A stretch of 7,942 bases of DNA from PVC group bacterium (GTDB lineage: Bacteria; Verrucomicrobiota; Kiritimatiellia; SS1-B-03-39; UBA6053): NCBI GenBank assembly GCA_003565035.1, contig PXDP01000076.1:1-7942 (forward strand), read 5' to 3'. The position numbers and the translations under genes were made by a program. Below the pieces are notes generated by a model. The model searched no databases, was not told the DNA's origin, and was given only the letters and a program-made list of their open reading frames with translations. This document shows, in pieces, positions 1-5,810 of the stretch (positions within the stretch are counted from its first letter, which is position 1; each line of letters begins with the position of its first letter).

Positions 1-42
1 CCGCGCTTTAGTTTCAATCCGCGCCCCCGCGTGGGGGGCGAC
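1..42 (-). CRISPR. Leader-proximal end of a type I-C CRISPR array (one repeat plus the start of spacer 1)
   Basis: Positions 11-42 read on the minus strand as a 32-nt repeat that begins GTCGCCCCCC and ends CGCGGATTGAAAC, the standard type I-C repeat form. Repeat positions 3-9 and 15-21 pair as a 7-bp GC stem around a 5-nt CACGC loop. The ATTGAAAC end is the usual crRNA 5' handle. Cas5c cleavage at the stem base would leave an 11-nt CGGATTGAAAC tag, by analogy with characterised Cas5d enzymes. Positions 1-10 are then the first ten bases of the leader-proximal, hence most recently acquired, spacer. Only one repeat copy is visible, so repetition is not shown here. The call rests on the repeat's family match and its place downstream of cas2 and the leader. 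Confidence 0.9.
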
Positions 43-217
43 TGCTGGGGTTTAACACGTTGTACCGCATATGCCAATTGCTTCTTTTCCGCGAAGGTGT
101 CTTTGTTTTGACGGAATTTATTCGGTTATCAAAGAACATGGTCCTAAACCATTTATAAGTAAGGGGTTATAGAGTTCGCGAACCTGGCGGGTTTCTTTGG
201 GCACTTGGGGTTCGCGC
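43..217 (-). promoter_or_regulatory. CRISPR leader between cas2 and the first repeat
   Basis: This 175-bp non-coding interval separates the cas2 stop codon from the first repeat, where a type I-C leader is expected. Such leaders carry the pre-crRNA promoter and the signals that direct Cas1-Cas2 to the first repeat. It is richer in A and T than the flanking genes, with stretches around 93-171 that include TTATAAATGG and GATAACCGAATAAA on the minus strand. I could not fix a -35/-10 pair with confidence. The cas2-proximal end contains an inverted repeat, listed separately. No open reading frame here looks real. Confidence 0.85.
174..217 (-). repeat. Inverted repeat at the cas2 end of the leader
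   Basis: CGCGAACC at 177-184 is perfectly complementary to GGTTCGCG at 209-216, an 8-bp stem with a 24-nt loop. The left arm also lies in a perfect 10-bp palindrome, GTTCGCGAAC, at 174-183. The right arm begins one base after the cas2 stop codon. It could be the end of the cas mRNA, although no U-tract follows, or a protein-binding site in the leader. From general familiarity, GCGAACC/GGTTCGC pairs recur in type I-C leaders, but I cannot verify that here. Confidence 0.6.
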
Positions 218-511
218 TTAAAGAATCAGGGTGTCGTTTTCGAGGTTGGGGACGGCTTTGGCCCCATGGTGCTCGACCCGGTTTTCCCAGTTGTTTCCCA
301 TAAAATAAAATCGGAGGCTGTCGACCTCCTCTTCCATGATGCTGAGCAGTCTGTTTTTTAGCACCACCCATTGCGCGGAGTCGAGTGCGCATTCGAAGAC
401 GGAATACTGGACGCGCTGTCCGTAACTTTCGCAGGTTTTGGCGATTCTGCGGAGCCGCCGCTGTCCGCGTTTGTCCTGGGTATTCACATCGTAGCTGACG
501 AGTACCATCAT
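218..511 (-). CDS. cas2: CRISPR-associated endoribonuclease-fold protein Cas2
   Basis: This 97-residue protein has the normal Cas2 length and the ferredoxin-like fold start MMVLVSYDVNTQDKRGQRRL. Asp8, at the end of the first beta strand, is the conserved Cas2 acidic residue. RLRRIAKTCESYGQRVQYSVFEC matches the first helix and second strand. Cas2 forms the central dimer bridging two Cas1 dimers in the spacer integrase, where its nuclease activity is generally dispensable. The gene starts 8 bp after the cas1 stop. Two consecutive ATG codons (509-511 and 506-508) make the exact start uncertain by one residue. No strong Shine-Dalgarno is seen, so re-initiation after cas1 is likely. It is the last cas gene before the leader. 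Confidence 0.96.
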   Translation of the reverse strand: MMVLVSYDVNTQDKRGQRRLRRIAKTCESYGQRVQYSVFECALDSAQWVVLKNRLLSIMEEEVDSLRFYFMGNNWENRVEHHGAKAVPNLENDTLIL

Positions 512-519
512 ATGCGTGC

Positions 520-1545
520 CTACTTCCAGAAAACGGGTGGATAGCCATCAATGTCGCCGCGAATATAGCGGGCAAGGAGGAGGGCCTGTACGTGTGGAAA
601 AAGTCCAAGAGGAATTTTTTCGTCGATAAAGGGGTGAAGCACCTCCTCCTGTTTCCGTTTTTGCCAGGCATCGAGAACTTTTTTACGTCCATCGTCGTTG
701 AGAAGGACGGCTCCGGATTCTTCATTGCGGAAATCGCGGGGTTGGATTTGTTGTCGGTTGATGAGGGAAAGGGCGAGGCGGTCGGCCAGCCAGGGGCGGA
801 ACTCTTCGAGGAGGTCGAGGGCCAGACTTTTTCGTCCGGGGCGGTCGGTGTGTAGAAAACCGACGCAGGGATCGAGGCCGTTGGTTTCGAGGGCACTGGT
901 AATGTCGTGCATGAGGAGGGTGTAGAGAAAAGACAGGAGGGCGTTGATGCGATCAAGCGGGGGGCGGCGGGAGCGGGTGGTGAAGGCAAAGGCCTCCTGT
1001 TGTTGAGTGAGGAGAGGATTGAAGGCGGCGAAGTAGCTGCGGGCGGCTTCGCCCTCGATACCGCGGAGATCGTCGGGTGTCTTCGCACGGGAGAGGGCAA
1101 GAATGTATTGGCGGAGGCGGATAGCCAGTTTCTCGAGTTCATCGGCATTGCCGTATCCATCGCGTTTACCGCGCAGAACCACATTGCGGGCGTTTGCCAG
1201 TTTGGCCTGGAGAATCGTCCGTGAGAGATTCAGGGCAAATTCCGGGGTGTCGGCCAAGCGGTATTGCTGACGGCGCAAAAGAACATTGCCGCTGACGGGA
1301 CCGCGCACGCTGGCGAGGTATTTGCCGTATTGGGTGAGGAAGCTTACTTCCACCTGATTTTCGGCGCAGTGGCCGAGGAGGAAGGGACTGCAGAGAACAT
1401 TGCCGAAGCAGACGACGCCTTGTAGATTATGGATGGGCACGCGAAGCCGGATTTCTTTTTCGATTTCGACGACGAGGGAAAGGCCTTCTTTGCGGAGGTA
1501 TGCGCCCTGGGTGGAGACATAGAGGATGTTGAGGAGTTTTTTCAT
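520..1545 (-). CDS. cas1: CRISPR-associated integrase Cas1 (type I-C)
   Basis: This 341-residue protein is the metal-dependent integrase that joins prespacers to the leader-repeat junction in complex with Cas2. The N-terminal beta-rich domain starts MKKLLNILYVSTQGAYLRKE. The helical catalytic domain contains LRGIEGEAARSYF, with the catalytic Glu at about residue 164. It also contains GFLHTDRPGRKSLALDLLEE, with His232 and an acidic pair at Asp244/Glu247 matching the expected His and Asp/Glu ligands. All catalytic motifs look intact and the length is typical for the I-C branch (Cas1c). The start ATG overlaps the cas4 stop in an ATGA and is preceded by GGAGG, which supports this start. The C-terminus ends with the common GYPPVFWK-type tail. 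Confidence 0.97.
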   Translation of the reverse strand: MKKLLNILYVSTQGAYLRKEGLSLVVEIEKEIRLRVPIHNLQGVVCFGNVLCSPFLLGHCAENQVEVSFLTQYGKYLASVRGPVSGNVLLRRQQYRLADTPEFALNLSRTILQAKLANARNVVLRGKRDGYGNADELEKLAIRLRQYILALSRAKTPDDLRGIEGEAARSYFAAFNPLLTQQQEAFAFTTRSRRPPLDRINALLSFLYTLLMHDITSALETNGLDPCVGFLHTDRPGRKSLALDLLEEFRPWLADRLALSLINRQQIQPRDFRNEESGAVLLNDDGRKKVLDAWQKRKQEEVLHPFIDEKIPLGLFPHVQALLLARYIRGDIDGYPPVFWK

Positions 1546-2189
1546 GCAGAGTCCTCCAGAGCGTGCCGCAGCATGGCGGCATGGTGGCGGGTGGCGGATT
1601 TATCGAGGCTTTTGGGACAGCAGAGATCATAAAGCGAACAGGCATCGCACTTTTTGGGTTCGTAGTGCGGGGCCGGGGTTTGACGGGAGCGGTACATCGT
1701 GTGAAGGGACTCCGCCAATTCGCGGGTTTTGCGGCGGAGGTCATCGGAGAGTTGAATTTCTTTCCGGCGGCGGTTTGTGCCGTAGTAGAGGATGCCGCGA
1801 GCGATGGTGGTTTGGTGCATTTCTTCGAGGCAGACGGCCTGAGCGCAGAGCTGGACCTCGTCGCGTTCATCCGGTTTAGGGCGGCCGCGTTTGTATTCGA
1901 CGGGAAGAATGGTTTCGGTGCCGTCGGGATTGCGGTGATATTCGACGACATCGCATTTGCCCGATACGCCCAGAGAAAAGGAGTGAATCATCATGGCGCG
2001 GACGATGCGGATGCCGGGGCGGCATTCGACTTCCGGGGTGTCGGTTTTTTCGTGGAGGACGCGCCCTTCGGCGGTGTAGCGGTTTTCCTGCCAGGCCTGT
2101 TCGATATGAATGAGGGCGCATTGACGGGGACAGAAGGCCATATGCTGAAGGGCGGAGAGGGGCAGGAGTTGCTCTTCGGAAATATTCAT
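1542..2189 (-). CDS. cas4: Cas4 nuclease, RecB-like with Fe-S cluster cysteines
   Basis: This 215-residue protein is the usual Cas4 size and belongs to the PD-(D/E)XK superfamily. In type I-C, Cas4 associates with Cas1 and processes prespacer ends next to the PAM so that spacers integrate in the functional orientation. Visible motifs in order are FCPRQCAL with Cys20 (and Cys24), EGRVLHE with His46, SGKCDVVEY with Asp80, LPVEYKRG with Glu98 and Lys100, and QLCAQAVCLEEM with Gln113. The C-terminal CDACSLYDLCC provides Cys181, Cys184 and Cys190. With Cys20 this gives the four-cysteine iron-sulfur site, so the enzyme should be active. Its ATG overlaps the stop of the upstream HEAT-nuclease gene and its stop overlaps cas1. 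No good Shine-Dalgarno precedes it, so translation is probably coupled to the upstream gene. Confidence 0.96.
   Translation of the reverse strand: MNISEEQLLPLSALQHMAFCPRQCALIHIEQAWQENRYTAEGRVLHEKTDTPEVECRPGIRIVRAMMIHSFSLGVSGKCDVVEYHRNPDGTETILPVEYKRGRPKPDERDEVQLCAQAVCLEEMHQTTIARGILYYGTNRRRKEIQLSDDLRRKTRELAESLHTMYRSRQTPAPHYEPKKCDACSLYDLCCPKSLDKSATRHHAAMLRHALEDSA
1553..1557 (-). promoter_or_regulatory. Shine-Dalgarno of cas1 inside cas4
   Basis: GGAGG on the minus strand lies 7 nt before the cas1 ATG, within the last codons of cas4. It fixes the cas1 start and shows that cas1 can be initiated independently, as well as by coupling through the ATGA overlap. Confidence 0.8.
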
Positions 2190-3052
2190 TTCAGCCGTTT
2201 CAGTTTGGACAGGAGAATTTGGCGGAGATTGGGTTTATCCGTTGGATAGAGAGAGAGGAGTTTTTTGCCCTGTTGCTGGTAGAGTTTTTGTTTCTTGAGC
2301 ATGCCGATTTTGTAATCGGCGGTGTCCATGCCCCAGTATTCGATGTAGACATCGAATTCGGGGAGGTAAAAGTCGGGGCGGATGGCGTAGCCGTCGAGAA
2401 TGCGGAAGCGTTCGTCGTAGCGGTAGGGGATGTTTTCGTCAGCGAGCAGTTCCGCGATGCGGCGTTCGCCGTCGGACTGGACGAGGGTGCCGTCTTTGGC
2501 GCGGATGGTTTTCTGGAGTTCGACTTTGGTTTCGAAATTGCGTCGGTCAAGGTAGACTTCATCGAAGCAGGGATCGCAGAAGGGACGTTGAAAGGCGCGC
2601 ATGGATCGGGAGTATTCGTCCGGGGCGAGGTGGCAGCCGCAGCGGCGGCAGGTGTGTACCGCCTGGGCGTCGCGGATACGCATGGCTTCGCGGATGGTGG
2701 TGCCGGCGCGGAGGACACTGCGCTTTACGTAGTCTTTTTCGTCCGGATTTTTGTAGAGGTCGCGTAGATCGGGGAGGGCGGATTCGGCATCGGCGCCGAA
2801 GGCGGAGAGGGCTTTGGCGGTGTATTGGCGGACTTGCGGGTGTTTGTCCTGGAGGAGGGGCAGGAGGGTTTGTACGGTTTCGTTGGCGGGGATGATGCCC
2901 GCGAGCTTGCCCAAAGCGGAGGCGGCGAGGCGGCGGACACGGGGGGATTCGGACTGAGTGAGTTGAACAAGTTCGGCAAAGGCCCCGGGGTCAGCGCTGT
3001 CGCCGAGGGCGGCTGCGCGGGCGGAGAGTTTGCGCTCGTTTTGGGTGTTCAT
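2186..3052 (-). CDS. Accessory HEAT-repeat, zinc-ribbon, PD-(D/E)XK-type nuclease inserted in the cas operon
   Basis: This 288-residue protein is not a core Cas protein. Residues about 10-125 form roughly three HEAT-like helical repeats, for example SPRVRRLAASALGKLAG and HPQVRQYTAKALSAFG. Next come CRRC (Cys135, Cys138) and CDPC (Cys159, Cys162), a likely zinc knuckle. The C-terminal part resembles a PD-(D/E)XK nuclease: SDGERRIAELL (Glu196), IRPDFYLPEFDVYIEYWG (Asp227, Glu238), then a basic helix MLKKQKLYQQ. The usual E-x-K lysine is Trp240, so the lysine may have moved to the helix (Lys253/Lys254). Related stand-alone proteins seem to exist in diverse bacteria (from memory). I start at ATG 3052, because a GTG-initiated extension to 3133 would translate an inverted repeat. 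No Shine-Dalgarno is seen. The ATGA overlap with cas4 implies co-expression. A role in prespacer handling or defence is inference, and no substrate is known. Confidence 0.87.
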   Translation of the reverse strand: MNTQNERKLSARAAALGDSADPGAFAELVQLTQSESPRVRRLAASALGKLAGIIPANETVQTLLPLLQDKHPQVRQYTAKALSAFGADAESALPDLRDLYKNPDEKDYVKRSVLRAGTTIREAMRIRDAQAVHTCRRCGCHLAPDEYSRSMRAFQRPFCDPCFDEVYLDRRNFETKVELQKTIRAKDGTLVQSDGERRIAELLADENIPYRYDERFRILDGYAIRPDFYLPEFDVYIEYWGMDTADYKIGMLKKQKLYQQQGKKLLSLYPTDKPNLRQILLSKLKRLK

Positions 3053-3062
3053 GACTTGTTGC

Positions 3063-3151
3063 GTGTCGGCCGACACTCCACGGCGTCGGGTTTGGAGGCA
3101 TCCACGGCGGCGGACGACCGAAACAAGTCGCACCGACGCCGTGGAGGTCGG
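3063..3151. repeat. Inverted-repeat element between cas7c and the accessory nuclease
   Basis: The 105-bp gap between cas7c and the accessory gene is dominated by this structure. The arms are 3070-3089 and 3133-3151: CCGAC plus CTCCACGGCGTCGG pairs with its complement over 19 positions, with A3075 bulged, around a 43-nt loop. Beside it, 3063-3076 is a perfect 14-bp palindrome, GTGTCGGCCGACAC. TCCACGGCG occurs twice (3077-3085 and 3101-3109), and either copy can pair with 3137-3145. A further 8-bp pair joins 3053-3060 (GACTTGTT) and 3122-3129 (AACAAGTC). No U-tract follows on the minus strand, so it does not look like a standard terminator. A REP/MITE-like element or an mRNA-stabilising structure are the leading readings. 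Confidence 0.8.
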
Positions 3152-3157
3152 TTGGGG

Positions 3158-4033
3158 TTAGAGCCGTTCAATGATTTCGATGCCCTGGGGCAGGTCGGCG
3201 CGATCGATGGTGACCGCGTAGTCGGAGAAGGCGCGGGGGGGCTCGTTTGGATTCTTGTTGGTGACCTGCACTCTTTCAAAGAGTTTGCCCGCAGGTGCAT
3301 TTCCGAGTTCCCCTTCGTGTTTGAAGATAATCAGTTTCTGTGCGGACATGAGTCCTCTGGCGGCGGAGCGGTCGTGCTCGAACATTTGTTCGAGAGAGAG
3401 CCAGAGCAGTTCGAGGTCCTCTTCTGAAAATCCGGTTTGTTTTCCCAAGGGAGCAGAGATGAAGCCATGGGCCACATACAGCCCGTAGGGCACGGTAAAC
3501 TTGCGCCCCATGGTTCGGTTGTCACCGGATTGGCTTTCTGCTTCTTTTTCGGTGGCGACGGCCATACGGGTAATGCTGTGTTCGGCGGGGGTAATGCGGT
3601 CTACACTGCGTGCGAAACCGAATTGAACCGGGCCTCGAACCTGTCCGCAGTTGGCTTCTTTCAGGGACATCACCGCGCCAAAAGTTCGGATATCGAAAAA
3701 GTTTTCACACATCCATTTTTTTGCGGCATCAATGTTCTCGGCCTTTTTGGCATCTTTTCCGGGGTCGAGTTCCAGGGCTTTGTAGGCGCGGGTTTGCTGG
3801 GCGGTAAGTACGGCCTTTTCCTTCACGTAGATATCATAGCCGGGTGCTTCGGGTTTTGTGAGCGAAATGAAGTTTCTGATTTTGCGTTTCAGACAGACAT
3901 CGGTCACAAGGCCATGGTTGGTGTCGGGATCCACGCGGGGCATGTTGCCCGCGTCGGGGTCTCCATTGGGGTTGCCGTCTTTTACATCGAAAAGATAGAC
4001 AAAGTCATAGCGGTTTTGGACGGGATTACTCAT
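3158..4033 (-). CDS. cas7c: Type I-C Cascade backbone protein Cas7c (Csd2)
   Basis: This 291-residue protein is a full-length Csd2-family Cas7, which polymerises along the crRNA to form the backbone of the type I-C effector. Diagnostic segments are FDVKDGNPNGDPDAGNMPRV near residues 15-34, followed by DTNHGLVTDVCLKRKIRNF. FDIRTFGAVMSL lies near 114-125, GPVQFGFARSVDRITPAEHS near 135-154 and RGLMSAQKLIIFKHEG near 227-242. All are typical for the family and there is no sign of truncation. The start overlaps the end of cas8c by 8 bp and is preceded by AAGAGG (4043-4048) 9 nt upstream, supporting strong separate initiation for this multi-copy subunit. Downstream, where cas4 would normally follow, there is instead an inverted repeat and the accessory nuclease gene. 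Confidence 0.97.
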   Translation of the reverse strand: MSNPVQNRYDFVYLFDVKDGNPNGDPDAGNMPRVDPDTNHGLVTDVCLKRKIRNFISLTKPEAPGYDIYVKEKAVLTAQQTRAYKALELDPGKDAKKAENIDAAKKWMCENFFDIRTFGAVMSLKEANCGQVRGPVQFGFARSVDRITPAEHSITRMAVATEKEAESQSGDNRTMGRKFTVPYGLYVAHGFISAPLGKQTGFSEEDLELLWLSLEQMFEHDRSAARGLMSAQKLIIFKHEGELGNAPAGKLFERVQVTNKNPNEPPRAFSDYAVTIDRADLPQGIEIIERL

Positions 4034-4442
4034 GGGATTGTTCCTCTTCGGTTACGGGTTCGGTTTCTGTGTCATTAGATTTTTTTGTAAAGAAGTCCTG
4101 TCGCTGGTGATAATACCCCACGGCAAAACGTCCCTGATCTTCGGGAGGAAGATAAGAAGGGTAGCCTTCGGCGGGCATCAGATCCATGATGGTGCCGATC
4201 AGCTTTTCAAGATTGAAAGCTGCACCCGGTTTTTCTCTGCGTAATTTGCGCATGTGTTGGGTGTTCATTCGTTGCAACCACGGCATTACCGAGGTTGGGG
4301 TGCTGGATGCGGAGGCGTAGAATCGGTCCCGCAATGTTGCGTTGACATCACCGCCCAGTGCCAGGCGTTGGGTTCGTTCGATTGCGGCAAACAATCGTCC
4401 CAGCAGGTAGGCTTGGTGAGTGTTATCTGGGTCAAGTGCCAT
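4026..4442 (-). CDS. cas11c: Predicted small subunit Cas11c from an internal start in cas8c
   Basis: Type I-C systems are known to make a Cas11 small subunit from an internal translation start in cas8c. Here an in-frame ATG at 4440-4442 (Met457 of Cas8c) is preceded by AAGGA with 7-nt spacing, giving a 138-residue product of the expected size. It begins MALDPDNTHQAYLLGRLFAA, which fits the conserved LGRLFA-type N-terminal helix of this subunit, and continues as a helical, basic protein that shares the Cas8c C-terminus. Cas11c lines the effector belly and stabilises the R-loop. Expression is inferred from sequence only. Confidence 0.8.
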   Translation of the reverse strand: MALDPDNTHQAYLLGRLFAAIERTQRLALGGDVNATLRDRFYASASSTPTSVMPWLQRMNTQHMRKLRREKPGAAFNLEKLIGTIMDLMPAEGYPSYLPPEDQGRFAVGYYHQRQDFFTKKSNDTETEPVTEEEQSHE

Positions 4443-5810
4443 GGTGAGTTCCTTTTCTTGGGTGTTTCCTTGTCGGAGGTTTCGATTGATGGATGCTTTG
4501 AAGATTGCGGCCCGTTCCTGAGTGACCTCCTGTTCGGCGCGGGTACGGAGAAGGGCCTGCTGCATGAACGCGCGGGGGGAGGGCAGGCCACCGAGGATCG
4601 CGCGGAAAACCTCGCCCCCCAGATTGGGCATGACATTGGCGGCCTTGGCTTGGAGTGCCGTGGAAAGCAGGAGAAAATACAACCGGGGATGAGGTGAGCG
4701 GTTGGGAGGTCCGGTCATTTCAATATCCTGAAAATGCTCCGCGAGTCGTTTGCGGATCTCATTCACGCTTCCTTGGTGCCAAAATCGAATGGCAATGCGC
4801 GCGGCGTTGGGGCCCAGGCCAAGAATATAGAAGGATTTTTTGTCGTCCGCCTCGGGTAAGTGCCCGCTTTGCACTGCGGAGAGAAGTTTCCGAATGGGCT
4901 CGACCTCCTGCTCGATGCTTGGTTTCGCCTCTTTAGGTGGACCGGACAGGAGCAAAGCAAATTCGTCTACGACCGGGTCGTTAGGTTCGTCTGTCCAAAA
5001 AACGCTGGAAGCATCACCAACCTGCATGCGCTGGGATGACCCTTTGCGAAGCATATGATTAAGCACGGTGGTGTATGCGAACGCAGCCTCTTCAGATACC
5101 GGGGCGTTCTCTCCCTTTTTTAGACCATATGAAGTGACCGATTCCATATTGAAAGAGACGATGTTAGCTCCAGCCGTTTGCGCATCCCAAACCCCTGCAA
5201 TCGCAGGGTGAAGTTCTGCCACAGGTGCGATGTCACCTGTGACCAAGCATTGAACGTTTACCGAGCCAGTAGACGTTTGGGCCGACTTGGCAATGATAGT
5301 TTTGATGGGTTTTTGATCTGTAACCGCGCCTTCCTGGCCTTCGATCCTAAAGCAAAGGTTTCGTCCCGCTTCCAGAACTTCGGGCCATATTGGATCCTGT
5401 TTAGCCTGATCAAAGGGGTTAGATTCCACAAACCTCATTATGGCTTGAATTTCCGGGAAAGATTCAGCCTCACCGAACACATCTTTTATTCGGTCAAGAA
5501 ACGCCTCTTGTTGTTTGACCGCGCGCTCCTGATCTTTCTTTGTATCATTCTTCGGAATGCCGAAGATGTAGAATGGATTTTCCCAAAGTAAATTGGAAGA
5601 GACGCCAGAGGTTTTTTTAACAGCCTGGGGGACAAGGAGAGTCTTGGGCGTTTTATCCTGAGTCAGGGTGAGAAAATGTGAGAAGCGACCGTCCATTTTC
5701 AGGACAATCGCGTGTGAAAATCCCACGTGTTGAAATCCGGGCGGGGCGATTTGGGAATTTGGGTCGTCCAGAAGTCTTTGATAGTATTGGTACAAGGCTT
5801 GAAGCATCAT
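4026..5810 (-). CDS. cas8c: Type I-C Cascade large subunit Cas8c (Csd1)
   Basis: This 594-residue protein is a complete Csd1-family large subunit, which recognises the PAM and recruits Cas3. Family signatures are ALYQYYQRL at the N-terminus, CLVTGDIAPVAELHPAIAGV at about 188-207, SFNMESVTSYGLKKG followed by NAPVSEEAAFAYTTVLNHML at about 219-254, and SFYILGLGPNAARIAIRFW at about 326-344. The C-terminal third, helical from about residue 457, corresponds to the small-subunit module that can be made separately (see cas11c). The gene overlaps cas5c through ATGA, and AGGAGG at 5818-5823 lies 7 nt before the first of two consecutive ATG codons. The last 8 bp overlap cas7c. No frameshift or missing block is apparent. 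Confidence 0.97.
   Translation of the reverse strand: MMLQALYQYYQRLLDDPNSQIAPPGFQHVGFSHAIVLKMDGRFSHFLTLTQDKTPKTLLVPQAVKKTSGVSSNLLWENPFYIFGIPKNDTKKDQERAVKQQEAFLDRIKDVFGEAESFPEIQAIMRFVESNPFDQAKQDPIWPEVLEAGRNLCFRIEGQEGAVTDQKPIKTIIAKSAQTSTGSVNVQCLVTGDIAPVAELHPAIAGVWDAQTAGANIVSFNMESVTSYGLKKGENAPVSEEAAFAYTTVLNHMLRKGSSQRMQVGDASSVFWTDEPNDPVVDEFALLLSGPPKEAKPSIEQEVEPIRKLLSAVQSGHLPEADDKKSFYILGLGPNAARIAIRFWHQGSVNEIRKRLAEHFQDIEMTGPPNRSPHPRLYFLLLSTALQAKAANVMPNLGGEVFRAILGGLPSPRAFMQQALLRTRAEQEVTQERAAIFKASINRNLRQGNTQEKELTMALDPDNTHQAYLLGRLFAAIERTQRLALGGDVNATLRDRFYASASSTPTSVMPWLQRMNTQHMRKLRREKPGAAFNLEKLIGTIMDLMPAEGYPSYLPPEDQGRFAVGYYHQRQDFFTKKSNDTETEPVTEEEQSHE
4450..4454 (-). promoter_or_regulatory. Internal ribosome-binding site for Cas11c
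   Basis: AAGGA on the minus strand lies 7 nt upstream of the in-frame ATG at 4440-4442, inside the cas8c coding sequence. It decides the predicted start of the small subunit. Confidence 0.7.

Noticed and set aside
43..217. A specific sigma-70 promoter in the leader
   Set aside because: Several AT-rich hexamers are possible, but no -35/-10 pair with good spacing stood out, so only the leader as a whole is annotated.
153..1184. Long minus-strand frame overlapping cas2 and cas1
   Set aside because: It is a shadow in another frame of the high-GC cas1/cas2 region: a proline/serine-rich translation without domains, while cas1 and cas2 are unmistakable.
1563..2249. Plus-strand 228-codon frame opposite cas4
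   Set aside because: It is an antisense shadow of cas4, with repetitive Phe/Gly/Val-rich translation and no recognisable motif.
3053..3133. N-terminal extension of the accessory nuclease from a GTG at 3131-3133 (27 extra residues)
   Set aside because: The extension is arginine-rich, translates the inverted-repeat element, has no ribosome-binding site and does not continue the HEAT pattern. ATG at 3050-3052 opens a sensible protein.
3063..3151. Rho-independent terminator between cas7c and the accessory gene
   Set aside because: The stem is strong, but its loop is 43 nt and no U-tract follows on the minus strand. The tightly coupled genes beyond it need read-through.
2825..3427. Plus-strand 200-codon frame spanning the accessory gene, the gap and cas7c
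   Set aside because: It crosses two real genes on the other strand and the inverted repeat, and shows no domain or plausible start signal.
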